This document shows positions 20,501 to 30,766 of a DNA stretch of 33,346 nucleotides, in pieces. The notes below the pieces were generated by a model. The model was not told the origin of the DNA. It searched no databases and worked only from the letters and a program-made list of their open reading frames with translations. Source of the stretch: Gonium pectorale (lineage: Eukaryota; Chlorophyta; Chlorophyceae; Chlamydomonadales; Volvocaceae). Each line of letters opens with the position of its first letter. Positions within the stretch are counted from its first letter, which is position 1. The position numbers and the translations under genes were made by a program. The stretch is taken from the NCBI GenBank assembly GCA_001584585.1, contig LSYV01000016.1, positions 2,154,256 through 2,187,601 on the forward strand, given 5' to 3'.

Positions 20501-23500
20501 CACCTCCCAGCCATGGTCGAGAACTCCCCCGGCACGCAGGCGATAAGCAGCCGGCCCAGCCGCAGCAGAGTAATCTGCGTGACACGCGGCTGCCTGACGA
20601 GGGAGGAGAGAGGAGGGAGTATCGGCTAACGGGCGGGAGCTGAGCGGGACAGCCAGTGAGACAACGCCACCGGCTACCGGTATCACCCTCACTGCAACAA
20701 CAACCCGCGGCACCGCAAGACATGCTCACGATGTTCACTATGGCGTACGGCACCTCACCACAGGTACGGCACGGTGATCTGGCCCGTGTCCAGCAGGATG
20801 GGCTTGGGGGCCTGGCAGCGCTGCTGCTCGGGCGAGGGCGGCAGCACCAGCGACATCACCAGGCGCCACAGCGGGGGGCCGTGCGTGTCGCCCTGCGTGA
20901 AGTCGAACGCGCCGGGGCCTGCATGGGAAGCCGGGAGGGGGAGGGGGGAGGGGCAGGCGGGAGGGGCAGGCGGGAAGGGCAGGCGGGAGGGACAGCCGGA
21001 AGGGGCAGAGCTTGTTTTTCGACGCCGAGTTTGTATCCCGGACGCGACTATGCCTCGGAGTGGCGTCCAAGGGGCAGCTTCATGATCCACCTGCACTCGG
21101 GGGCCTGGCTACCCGCATCCCAGGCCCAAGCCACGGGTTCTGGGAGGCCTTGCACACCGGGACGCAATGAAGCGGGCGCAATGAAGCGGGTGCACGCCAG
21201 CGCTGCGCGTGCGTCCACCCTTCCTTATTATAGCTGCGAACACGCCGAGGGTCTCCTGACTCCCGGATTCCGCGGACGTCTGCACTGAACATAATGCCGC
21301 CAGCAGTTCCGTAACCTGCTGAGCACGCGCGCCTAGGCTGCCCCGCTTACCCGTGCGGCGGCCATGTAACGAGCAAACCACCAGCAGGTCACCACCTGCC
21401 TGCCACCAGCCGCCCACCCAGTCACCCACCGACAGCCGACCCCCGCCCGCCCCACCGTCGGTGGTGCCGGCAGCGAAGCTCATGCCCATGGCGGGCGGGC
21501 AGGTTGTGCCGTTGCGCGTCCAGCGGCTGGCGGCCACTGTCAAGTTAGACATGTCCAGGAACGCGGATCGGAAGTCCAGCGGGCCCACCAGGGGGGGCTG
21601 CGGGGGCATGGGAGTGCGGCGTGGCGGGGGTGGCCAAAAGCGAGGAGGGAGGGGAGTCCGCAGCGCGAAACGGGGTCGGGGCCGGCCAGGGTCACATGCG
21701 AAGGGCGTCGACAAAGCGATATCGCTAAACTGCGATACAAGGTCGCGTCCAGAAAGGCGGAACCGAAGCCCAGCGGGACCGGACAAGGGAGGAGGGAGGC
21801 GCGGCGATGGCCCCTTGGGACCGCCTGGGGCAGCGGCAGGGCAGGCGCCGAGCACGCCCAGGCGGGAGAAGGAGAGCGTGCCGCTTAGGCGGGGGCCACC
21901 AGCCGCGCGCGGGAGCAATCACCACCCGCCCACCTGCTGCCACGCCGTCTCGTACAGGCGCCGCGCCGCCTGGAACTGGCGAGCGCCGATGATGGCGGCC
22001 GACGCGCGGTCGTCTGGCCAGGCGGGGCCGCGGCCGTGGCACAGCTCGTTGCGGCCGTTGCACGTGCTGGTGGCCGCGTCGCAGGGAAGGCCTGTCGGTT
22101 GTCGGGTGTCGGGTGTCGTTGGAACGGGCAGTCATGAAGCAAGTCGTACTAGTTATGAAGCGCGATGCCTGACCGGAGAGGGAGAGCGGAGGGGCGAACG
22201 GGGGGAGGGGCCTCCTGGGGTGATGACGCCCTCCCAAACTCTGCGCCCGTCCACCGGTCAGGGTGCGCTGGGGCAATGCGCACTGAAGACGGGCCCCCGC
22301 TCACCAGTGTCCAGGCAGAACGCCCCGCCGGTGTTGGGGCTGACGTCACCGCTTGCACCCTGCGCCACCGCCGCCACGAAGCCCGGCTCGAAGCGCAGCG
22401 GCCGCACCTCACGCATCGCCTGGGACGCCACATCGCCGGTGCCGCCGGCGCCGCCGTCGGCGCTGAATGCGCCGCCACGGTCGGTTTCATCACGGCCCGC
22501 GCCGTCAACGCGGGCCTCGAACTCGCCGATAGCATCCAGCCGCAGCCCCAGAGCGCCCGCCGCCGCCGCGGCGGCGGCGGCGGCCGACGGCTCACCCACC
22601 TCCCCTTCGCCTCCCGCCTCCGCTGACTGCGGTGGCGCCGTGGCGGCTGCGGCGGCGCGCGCCTCCGCCCCCGCCGCCCACCGCTCTAGCAGCAGCTGCG
22701 CGGCACCCTTGTTGTCCGCCGACACGAGGCGATTGGTGTTGTTCAGCGAGGTGCAGTGCACGCCGAACCAGGACAGGGCCCCGCGGCCCGCGCCGCCGGC
22801 GCCCGCAACTCGCAGCAGCGCCATGCGAGTGTCCACGTCGGCTTCGTACCTGTACGGAAACACACGCCGAACAGCACAGGCACAAAGAGAATAAAACGCT
22901 GTACACTGTACTGCACGGTACTTGTATGCGATCGCGCAAGCTCTCGTGCCCTCACAGCTCTGCGCCGCCCCCGGTCTCGTGCGGCGCGGACGCCCGAACC
23001 GCTAAAACAACCTCCGTGTCCTTCGCCCGGCCGTCGGCGCCGGTGCCCACCAGCCCTCCGCCACAACTCCTGCCCGGCACTGCAAGCCTGCCCCCCACCC
23101 CCACCCCACCCGTCCACACGTGTCTCACAAGTCTCGCTCCTCCTGCGGGTTGGCCAGGTAGGCTGTGGGGCTCCGGTTGATGGACGCCCCGCGCAGCTCG
23201 CCCGTCGCCAGAGACAGCGAGGCGGGGCGCAGCGACGAGTGCGCCTGGCGGACCGCCTGCGCCGGGGAGGGGAGGGATGAGTCATGGGGGATTCAGGGAC
23301 ACGTGCTTGAGAGTATACCGGTGCCCAGCAATGTCCTGGTGCCCAGCGCTGGGAAATTACGGTGTCCCGACGCAGACAGCGACTGAAGGCAAGGATGCAG
23401 CAGCGCCATGCGCCAGGCACCGTGTTTGCTGGACCCTGTCAGTCGAACACCGCCCTAGCCAGGGTGCACCGTAAGGCTGGGCTGGGCACCGGGAGTGAAA

Positions 23501-25518
23501 TAGACACGCGTGTTGAGAGTGACTAGGAACAGGCGCCGGCCCGACCCGACCCTCGGAGCCGCCCCACCGCCAGGACTCCCTCCACCATGGCGTCGAACGT
23601 GGCCCGCACGAACCCCAGACTGGTGATGTCGTACAGCAGGTACTGCAGGAAGCCCGCCGGCGACGCGTGCGTGTGCGTGCCGCTGATGGCCACGTTGTCG
23701 TTGCCGTATAGAGAGTTGCCGTACTCTTCCTGCGGGGCAGACGGGTGGACAGGCGAACAGGCATGACATGGAGAGGGCTGTAGAAGCCGAGTTGCCGTGC
23801 AAGAGCAGCGACGACCGTGGGGCAATGATTCTCCCCAAGGGCCGATAGTGTCTTAAGACACAGCTGCCGCACGGGGGAGTTGGCAGGCGGGGAGTAGCTG
23901 GTGCAACGCCTTTGACCGCGCGGCGCGCCGCAGCGCGGCGCCGCAGCCGACGTATGCCCAGTGATGAGCGGCGCCGGGTGCCACCAGGTGCCCGGAATCG
24001 ACGCTCAACGGCTAAAGCAGAGCACGCAGCGCCATCATCGATCAGGTCTTCGCCCTGTGAGTGTGGAATGCAGCGCTACAGGACAATATGTACGGTAAAC
24101 CGCCCATGGGCCGTCCGTCTCTCATGCGGCTCCCATACGGCACCCGTCATGACCATGCGCATTTACCCCTCGTGGATCACCCCGGGGCAGGGAGGGCACC
24201 CGGAGGGCGTTCCCGCACGCCGTCCATCCCCTGGATCAGACTCAGCTGCCTGGCAATGGGTTGCGGGCTCCCCCCTTCCAGCTCCGCACATCAGCCCCGC
24301 TACTTCCCATGCCGCCGTATACCCCGACGCGTACAGCCCCGGCCGCGACCCACAACCGGCTGCAAATACCCAGCATCCTCCCCTCCAGCCTATTTCCCAT
24401 CCTGCCTGTATGGTACGGCCTGTGCGGCACGGCCACAACGCTACTGAACCACCGGGACCGCCGCGCCGCCGTGTTTGGATCGAGATATGGGATGGATGGA
24501 AGTCCCATGCTGGGGCCCGGCAGCACATCTTCAGCACTCAGCAGGAAGCTACGGCCCGGCGTCGCCACCTCTCCCCTCCCTCCCCTTCCCCTTCCCTCCC
24601 TCGGCACGCAATGAGCCCCAGGTGCCCACCTGCAGGCGCTCCACCACCCGCATCGTGACGAGCTGAGACGCCATGCAGGCGTCCATGGACACGTAAACAA
24701 GGCGACGGCTGCGGTTGCAAAAGGAGGGATGTTTCGGGGTTGGGCGACGGCACGGGTGGGTGAAGGGATGGGCGGTCGTATCGCACGCACAGGGCGACCG
24801 CATGGGATGAGGGGGCCGAGCGGCTTCTATGGCCCGAACGCTCGTTGCGCGACACAGCGAATGGATTCACGGTCACAGCGAATGGATTCACGGTCACAGC
24901 GAATGGATTCACCGGTCACAGCCACCTCAAATGAAGGACCGTATGGCAGCGTAGTGGCGGCCTGTCAATGGGTCGCTGCACAGTGCGCAGAGGTGCCAGT
25001 GGCAGCATCAGGGGACTAGCCGGCGGTCCCGCTCGCGCACCTTGGGTCGGCAGACTCTGCAAAGACGAATGCCCGAGCATACAGGCGCGTGTGCAACCCT
25101 TGAGCAGTCTGGAATGGAGCAGCATAGCCCTGCAAGCGTGGAGGGAGGGACGGACGGGTACGGGAGGCCGTTGCGTGCCGGGGTCGGTGTTTCGAGAGGC
25201 ATGCGCACGCCAGCCGATTCAGAGCTTCAGAGACCGCGCTTTCCATACCATTAGGTTGACGTCCGCCACCGGGCCGGTAATGTCTCCGACACCTGACAAA
25301 TGCAGAGAGTTGGTCGAGATGGTCGACACGACCCTGCCGCTCTAGATGGTCGAGATGGTCGACACGACCCTGCCGCTCTAGAAGCTTCAAGTGCTCTCCA
25401 TAGAAGCCATGTCCATCATGTTCGACTTACCAACACCGGCCAGGTAGTATCCTTGACTAGCGCGAGGCAACGTTAGAAAAACGAGCTGGAGCAGCATCCA
25501 GCATAGTGTAGACAGCAT
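17573..25518 (-). CDS. Neutral (non-lysosomal) ceramidase
   Basis: Hydrolyses ceramide to sphingosine and fatty acid in the secretory route or at the cell surface. Sixteen exons join in phase (2901 nt, 966 residues): 25518–25431, 25292–25249, 25129–25041, 24708–24630, 23729–23568, 23256–23129, 22849–22305, 22091–21934, 21597–21456, 20918–20759, 20593–20504, 20194–19996, 19814–19677, 19117–18990, 18834–18271, 17759–17573. A signal peptide (MLSTLCWMLLQLVFLTLPRA) precedes VGDITGPVADVNLMGYAAPF. Zinc-site motifs are GTHTH (His119/His121), WFGVHCTS (His228), CVPGEFSTMAGR (Glu555) and SSYVTTWEEYQVQRYEGAST. The nucleophile is Ser367 in SGDVSPNTGGAFC. INRSPTAYLANPQEER, AAGTTDGPGAFDFTQGD and the C-terminal Ig-like domain (TPPGTYRFRYFGDAKSL) are all present. 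A ~147-residue Ala/Gly-rich insert (about 739–885) splits that last domain. Intron 14 has a GC donor. No residue expected for activity is missing. Confidence 0.95.
20198..20323 (-). repeat. 41-bp tandem repeat, about three copies, at the ceramidase exon 12 acceptor
   Basis: Three head-to-tail copies of a 41-bp unit (core GCGGTGAGGCGACTGTCGTA on plus) fill the end of intron 11. The copy nearest exon 12 is the most diverged. The repeat abuts the splice acceptor at 20195–20197, so the pyrimidine/branch-point region of this intron is itself repeat-derived. Confidence 0.9.
20324..20380 (-). repeat. 30-bp tandem repeat, two copies, in ceramidase intron 11
   Basis: Two copies of a 30-bp unit (GCCTCTCCTCCCGCCCCCGA on plus, followed by ATCCC) start at 20324 and 20354. 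They directly adjoin the 41-bp array, giving two distinct tandem repeats in one intron. Confidence 0.85.
21747..21780 (-). repeat. Degenerate copy of part of ceramidase exon 9 inside intron 8
   Basis: These 34 bases match 21553–21586 of exon 9 at 28 of 34 positions without a gap, in the same orientation, 194 bp upstream in the sense of transcription. The matching part of exon 9 encodes GPLDFRSAFLD. The copy has no usable reading frame link to the gene, so it looks like a relic of a local duplication. Confidence 0.5.
24854..24916 (-). repeat. 21-bp tandem repeat, three copies, in ceramidase intron 4
   Basis: Three consecutive copies of a 21-bp unit (ACAGCGAATGGATTCACGGT on plus, plus C) start at 24854, 24875 and 24896; the third has one extra C. 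The unit is nearly identical in all copies, which suggests recent expansion. Confidence 0.92.
25311..25382 (-). repeat. 36-bp perfect tandem duplication in ceramidase intron 1
   Basis: Two identical 36-bp units (25311–25346 and 25347–25382) begin TGGTCGAGATGGTCGACACG. Each contains an internal shorter repeat of TGGTCGA. The duplication lies within the 138-bp first intron, so it makes up about half of that intron. Confidence 0.95.
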
Positions 25519-26061
25519 TTTACATGCTTTCATTCATAGACCTAAGCTGCATAGAAGCAAGCTCCAGGACAGCTCGCGTGGAGTTGCATCGCAGATTGCA
25601 TCTTGCACGAACCGTTTCGTGGTACAATGTGTTGCTTTCGCTGTGACACTGCACCTCACTGGGCCGGAACGGTAGGCCAATCCACCTAAGCTAACTGTCA
25701 CCTGTCAACGGTTGGGCGCATGGGCAGAGGTCGGCAAGCCCGTATTTTTGGCAGCTGGTCCACCCTGGCCCCCTGAATTTCCGAAATCCCCTCCCGGGGG
25801 GTCTGGGGGGTGTCATGGGCCTTGGGCGGCCCAAATTGGGCAGATCGAACGCCAGACGGCGTTGACCATATATCCGCTTGAGGCAGTCAGACGCTGCCGT
25901 CGCACACACATGGACGCGAACACGGACACGAACATGCCACGCTGCCATCCGATGGGTGCCACTCCTTCAGCTCCCTCAACCCATCTCCCCACCGCTTCCA
26001 CATCTGCAACCAAGAGAATCAACGCTGCCGGCGTGTAGAAACCAAAGTACAGGCATCATCG

Positions 26062-26066
26062 TTACA
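26062..26066 (-). terminator. Candidate polyadenylation signal of the REJ-like gene
   Basis: TGTAA on the minus strand lies about 810 nt past the stop at 26875. It is the first such motif I found downstream, and the distance is similar to that of the ceramidase gene. Confidence 0.35.
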
Positions 26067-26727
26067 AGTCATAGGCAAGCCAGCGTGGCTCGGATAGGCT
26101 CGGATGCGGACCATTCTAAACTCCTGTTGAGGCACCTCCATGGCCGTCAATCAACAGCAGGAAACCACGAGTTGCAAGCTAAATCCTCCACTGAAGTGCT
26201 GGCACCCCATTATTGTCACCAACCAAATCAATCAGCAAGTGCCCAACAAGCCTTGCGGTGCTCCAATCGGCAGCCTACAATTAGCCGGGCCGTCATTCAA
26301 AATCGTCATTGAACCGCTGGGATCTGGATATCTCTAGGCGCAAGGCGAGTCGGCCGGCGGTAGGCAAGGGGGAACTAGGCGACCAGGCACCGGTCTACTA
26401 GAATCAGTCTAGGCAGCGGGACCACCCTCAATGCGAGGGCCACCCGGGCATGCACTTATTTGCGCCAGTTAACGCACGCACACGGGTCAGATGAATGTGT
26501 TTTGGCACGGCAGACAGGATGAATCGCAAACGCGTCACGTCAAAATGTCACTGTACAGCTAGCACACAAGGGAAGTCGCTCGGGCACTCAAAAACCAGGT
26601 TGACACGCCACGCGTGCGTCTCAGCGCACAGTGCAAACGGGCTTGAGGTTGAGGTCCGTATGACAGCGGGCCCAGTCACTGCCGCTGCCTAAACGCCATC
26701 CTAATCCTAGTCCTTTTGGATCAATTA

Positions 26728-26751
26728 CCATATCTAAGAATTCAGATATGG
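26728..26751. other. Hairpin-forming inverted repeat near the REJ-like gene 3' end
   Basis: Perfect 8-bp arms (CCATATCT and AGATATGG) flank an 8-nt centre that is itself AT-rich. It is about 125 nt beyond the stop codon of the minus-strand gene and would form a stem-loop in its 3' UTR. Confidence 0.6.
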
Positions 26752-26874
26752 CCCGAATCGCAGGGCCGCTAAAAATGCAGAGGTCAACGGGGCCGCGCCC
26801 GCCCTAAAAAGCTGCTTCTGTTCGTTCCGATCCACAAGCAGTCCTGGACAAATGCACTACACGGGGTCTCAGCA

Positions 26875-29463
26875 TCAGGCAATGAGCGCCAGGGCCAGCG
26901 TCGCAGCTGACACGAGCGCAGTGGTAAGGAAGGCGGATGGCAGGCGTGTGGGGCCGGCGGCGCCAGGCGCGCTGTCGGTGCCGTTCACGTACTGCACGAC
27001 GACGAAGTCCCCAAGGGCGTTGCTGGTTCCCGACACGAGGGCGGCGGTTGAGCTGGTCACGCGGGTGGTCGACGCGGACGGAGAGATGCCGACGCTGGTG
27101 CCCGCGGGTGCGACGCCGTAGTCCTGAGGGATTTTGATGCGGGCGTGCAGGGTATGAGAGCTCGGTCAGGTGGATGCAGGTCGAACCAGGCAAGTCCCCT
27201 ATACCTGAGCCGCAACCTGCAACTCGCAGTCGACAACCCACAATCCAAAACCGGCAGCTCGCCACCCGTCACTCTTGCCATCCCGCCATGCCCATACCTG
27301 CAGACGGACCAGGATACGCTTAGCGGTTACGTTGAAGGCAGCCGTGTCGATTGGTATGTCCAGGAGGACCAGGTTGGACAGCCCCAGGGCGCTGGCGGGC
27401 AGGCCGGGAGCTGCAACGCGGACGATGGGCGAAATGACTTGCACGGTGCTGCCGGCGCGGTAGTCGGCCTGGGCCGCTGCCAGGGGCGTGAAGGAGCCGC
27501 CGAGGGCCGTGGCGAGCAGGGCGGTATCGGCGGTGTTGGTGACGGTGAGTCCCATGCCGTCAGTTGAGCAGGCGAAGTCGGCGGCGCAGAGCGAGCCGAC
27601 GGTGGGGTTGAGTGAGATGGAGGCAGGAGTCGCCGATACGGTCAGCAGGCGGCGCCCAGTGGCGGCGACGCCAGAACCCGACGGCGTGTTCACCGCCAGG
27701 GTCAGGCCAATGGCGGCCAGGGCGGCGGTGGCGCGCTGCACAGCAGCCGAGAGGTGGGCGGTGCTGATTTGTACGACGCTGCCGTTGCTTGGCGCGGCGT
27801 TGAGCAGGCCTTGCACGAGCGAAGCAGCAGCCTCGGTCACCGAAGCAATGAGGTCGCGCGCTGCCTCCTTGGTCGCCTCGGACACAGCGGTCCCGTTGGC
27901 ACCGTTGCCGTTGCCGCCGGGGTTCATGCCAGAATGAACTGCCGACGACACAAGCTCCGCAGCGCTGTCCAGCATCAGCGAGAAGAGCGCCATTACGGGC
28001 TGCGCGTCCTCGGGCGTGAGGGACTGCGAGGCGAGCTTGGCGGAGAGGGCGGAAACGCCTCCCACCACCGCGGCACGGCCGCTGGCGTTCGCCATGGACC
28101 AGAGGGTACCGACACCATCGAATACGGCGACCATGGATGCCGTGTCGTTGACTTCGGACGAGACGTTGACCAGCTGAGTCAGCAGGCCCGACGCGAGGGC
28201 CTTAAAATTGTCGTCACTCAGGGTGGGGTTGGCGGCGGCCTCGCCGTTACTGTCGGTTGTGTTGGTGACGGTGGCAATGGCCGCGAGCTTCTGCACCGCG
28301 CCGAGGGCGGATGAGGTGGTGACGCTGGAGGACTTGTACGCAGCGTCCTTGAGGGCACTAATCTGGTCAGCGACGGCCTCCTTGGTGACCTGCACGGGCG
28401 GAGGCCGAGCATGGCGGAAGTGCGGGCAGTTACGGCGCAAAAACAACGTTAGCCTGCAAGTTGGTAGCGGGATAGGTCTGCATAGAGATGCGGGTTTCGG
28501 AACACAACAGCCCCCATACTGGGCAGCACATCGCCCTTCCTTGACTCAGCCAACCTAAACGTAACTCCCACCACCCCCCGCGTTTATCGGCGAATGGTAC
28601 CGGTAGCTGACCCACCTGTGCGCTTATCTCCAACACCTTGATGTCACATGTCTTGGGGCCCACCGGCTGGACGGTGCGGCTGTTCCCGCTGGCCTTGATG
28701 TTGGCGTTGCGCACGCAGACGTAGACGCTGGTCATGCCAGCGGGGAGGCCGGTCAGAACTGCCGTGGCGTTAAGCGAGTATTCCTGCCACGCCTTGTAAA
28801 CCGAGCCTGTCACGACGCCAAACTCGTAGGCGAGGTCTGTCGCAGCCGCAGCCGCGCCCATACGCCATCCCGTCGCAGTCAGGAGGAAGGGCTCAAGCAT
28901 GCTGCCGCTGGTAGCATTTACGCTGAAGCATACGGAGGCAGAGCACCAAGGGTCATTTGAAGAAGGCGAGGGAGAAGTGGACGGCGAGGGGAAAGGCGAC
29001 GGGGATGGCGACTTGGATGGCGACGGGGATGGCGTCGGGGATGGTGACGGGGATGGTGAAGGCGAGGGTGAGGGCGAGGCGGGGAGAGGCGAAGGGGAGG
29101 AGGGCGCGTTCGAAGGGGATGGCGATGGCACAGGAGGCGAAGGAGACGGAGGATAGACGCTTGGCTCGAGAAGGGTGCGGCGAATAGTCTCGTCGTTCAT
29201 TCCTAGAAGGGATGACACCAAAGCCTCGATATCCTCCATGGGCGCAACAACCTCGCTGTCCAGTGGCATGTCAGCGGCCGAAGGAATGTCCTCGGCCCGC
29301 AGGCGCCGCAATCCCGCCACAGAAGGCCCTGAAGGATGCGCATTTGCGATGGAAGTTTAGTCGAATACCCCAATCTGTGGAGGCTTCAATATGTGCGCTA
29401 CAACTCACCATGCGCGACGAACACCGCGACGGTCACCAGCAGGAAGACACGACAATACTCCAT
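26875..29463 (-). CDS. Secreted, probably GPI-anchored protein with Ser-Pro shaft and REJ/polycystin-like ectodomain
   Basis: Four exons, 29463–29409, 29328–28616, 28389–27298 and 27123–26875, join in phase to 2109 nt, 702 residues. The N-terminus [19 protein letters not shown] is a clear signal peptide and fills exon 1. Residues 78–143 are almost pure Ser-Pro, as in algal wall and adhesion glycoproteins. Residues ~147–256 contain paired Cys and the pattern [14 protein letters not shown] … AYEFGV … [20 protein letters not shown], which I associate with REJ-type regions of algal polycystin-like proteins. Residues 257–620 are Ala/Ser/Val-rich helices and strands with many Asn-X-Ser/Thr sites. 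The C-terminus ends in a short hydrophobic tail ([20 protein letters not shown], then IA) with no basic residues after it, typical of a GPI signal. No polycystin channel region is present. The overall model is firm; the REJ assignment is moderate. A cell-surface or extracellular-matrix role is inferred. Confidence 0.8.
28960..29155 (-). repeat. Low-complexity Ser-Pro coding repeat in the REJ-like gene
   Basis: An irregular 6-bp-based repeat (TCCCCG/TCGCCA type on minus) encodes the Ser-Pro shaft. Codons vary between copies, so the amino-acid pattern is kept better than the DNA pattern. That points to selection on the protein rather than a simple microsatellite. Confidence 0.85.
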
Positions 29464-30168
29464 GTCCTGTCTTCCTATCAGACCTGTATTAGAGCTGCGC
29501 CAAAGTAACCGTAGTGCGCAAAGTAGTTGGTATGCTGCTGAGATATGTTGTCGATAACACGCAGCTGCGAGAAGAAATGTATGCGAAGAAGTACTGGCAA
29601 TGTTGGCAATAGGCGCTTTTGTACTCTGCCAACCTGTTGTACCTTCCAGCCTGTTGCAAACTTGCCGTAGCGCGGCACAGCTGTGGAAGCCGACCAGCAC
29701 CTGGGGACCAGAAGCAGCCGTTAATCTATAAAGAAGTGGGCGGCACGAGAACTGACAGAGGACTTACAGAGCCAGCCGCCATTGGCATCACATTCGCCGA
29801 GACTACGATGTTCCAGGTGGCATATTCACGGGTCGAGCTCTTGCTGACAGATGAATGAATGGAGCACAGTGGCCGCGCGGTTTTTGCCTGCCCCATACGG
29901 TACACGCACATGTCCCCGTCATGCATGCATGCTCAACTGGCTCAACTCTGTACTCAACTCTGCACTCAGCTCAGCATCACTTCAAGTGTTGTAGAATCTG
30001 GCATGGCACTAATTATTGTTGGGAGGCGCTTCGGGCTCCACGCAGACCCGATAGGTCCCAGCTGATTTTACTTGGGGCTCTGTGGGGATCTTCATACACT
30101 TTAAAAGGAACTGGTGAGAGGATAGTCTTCAGCATTGTGTCTTGCATTGCTTGAACGCGGCTCCACAG
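29464..30168. other. Intergenic region upstream of the REJ-like gene
   Basis: This should include the REJ-like gene promoter and leader. No minus-strand TATA box is obvious. A short imperfect repeat (TGGCTCAACTCTGTACTCAA-like) lies around 29938–29970. No gene is supported here. Confidence 0.5.
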
Positions 30169-30357
30169 GATGCCCCCCTGTCCTCGAGGGTCCTCGTGAC
30201 CAACGATGCCGGGGATCTGATACCCGTCCATGCCCTCTGGGGGTACTTACAAGCGGAAGAAAAGAGCCTTCTGCGGGGGATGGGGGGAATCTACGCGGTC
30301 ATAAGGGTGTTTCACCCGCTCTGCTATGGCGGGTCGGGCGCCAACCGGCTCGTGTGA
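30169..30357 (+). CDS. Orphan exon-like segment, possible last exon of an unseen or decayed gene
   Basis: After a good acceptor (GGCTCCACAG) a 63-codon frame runs to TGA at 30355–30357. It contains protein-like sequence (RVLVTNDAGDLIPVHALWGY, then LQAEEKSLLRGMGGIYAVIR). Two TGTAA motifs follow at 30375 and 30388, where a Chlamydomonas 3' end would place them. I found no convincing upstream exon or start, and do not recognise the family. It may be a 5'-truncated gene or the tail of an older insertion; chance cannot be excluded. Confidence 0.3.
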   Translation, partial: DAPLSSRVLVTNDAGDLIPVHALWGYLQAEEKSLLRGMGGIYAVIRVFHPLCYGGSGANRLV

Positions 30358-30374
30358 CCCCTCTCTGGGGAGCC

Positions 30375-30392
30375 TGTAATTTGCGCCTGTAA
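30375..30392 (+). terminator. Paired TGTAA polyadenylation motifs
   Basis: TGTAA occurs at 30375–30379 and 30388–30392, 18 and 31 nt after the stop of the orphan exon-like segment. This is the only closely spaced pair I noticed in the window. Confidence 0.35.
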
Positions 30393-30766
30393 CTGTACGT
30401 GCGGGACCTGTAAGACGATACGACTCAGCTCGACACGGCTGCTGAAGAAAATGGAAACACCGAACGATACTGCTATGCCGGCCCATCGGCCTGATACTAT
30501 ATGTTAAACGGCACCAAGGTGCATTAACGCCTGCGCCTCGCGCCGTCGCTGGTCAGGCGTGGACAAGACCGAGCGACCAACCACAACGCCAGTGTCGTCG
30601 GGGGTCTGGGTCCGGGGACGGGGGCTCGGGGGTCGGCAGTAGCGTCGTACCTGTCGTCGCTATTTAGCTGCGGGGCCCAACGTGCTGTGCATTGCTTTCC
30701 TTCTCTCAGCAACGCCTGACACAATCGTTTCCTGCTTTCTCTCCTCCCTCGCCACATGTCTTCACC

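Larger units (their letters stand above)
25519..26874. other. Intergenic region between ceramidase and the REJ-like gene
   Basis: No gene is supported. The left part should hold the ceramidase promoter and 5' UTR, but no clear minus-strand TATA box is visible. The right part is probably the 3' UTR of the REJ-like gene. At 25760–25850 there is a G/C-run segment with a short palindrome (GCCCAAATTGGGC), which may be transposon-derived. Plus-strand frames at 25878–26337 lack coding bias. Confidence 0.5.

Noticed and set aside
21353..22894. 513-residue plus-strand frame across the ceramidase
   Set aside because: It crosses ceramidase exons 7–9 and their introns on the opposite strand. Those exons carry conserved catalytic motifs.
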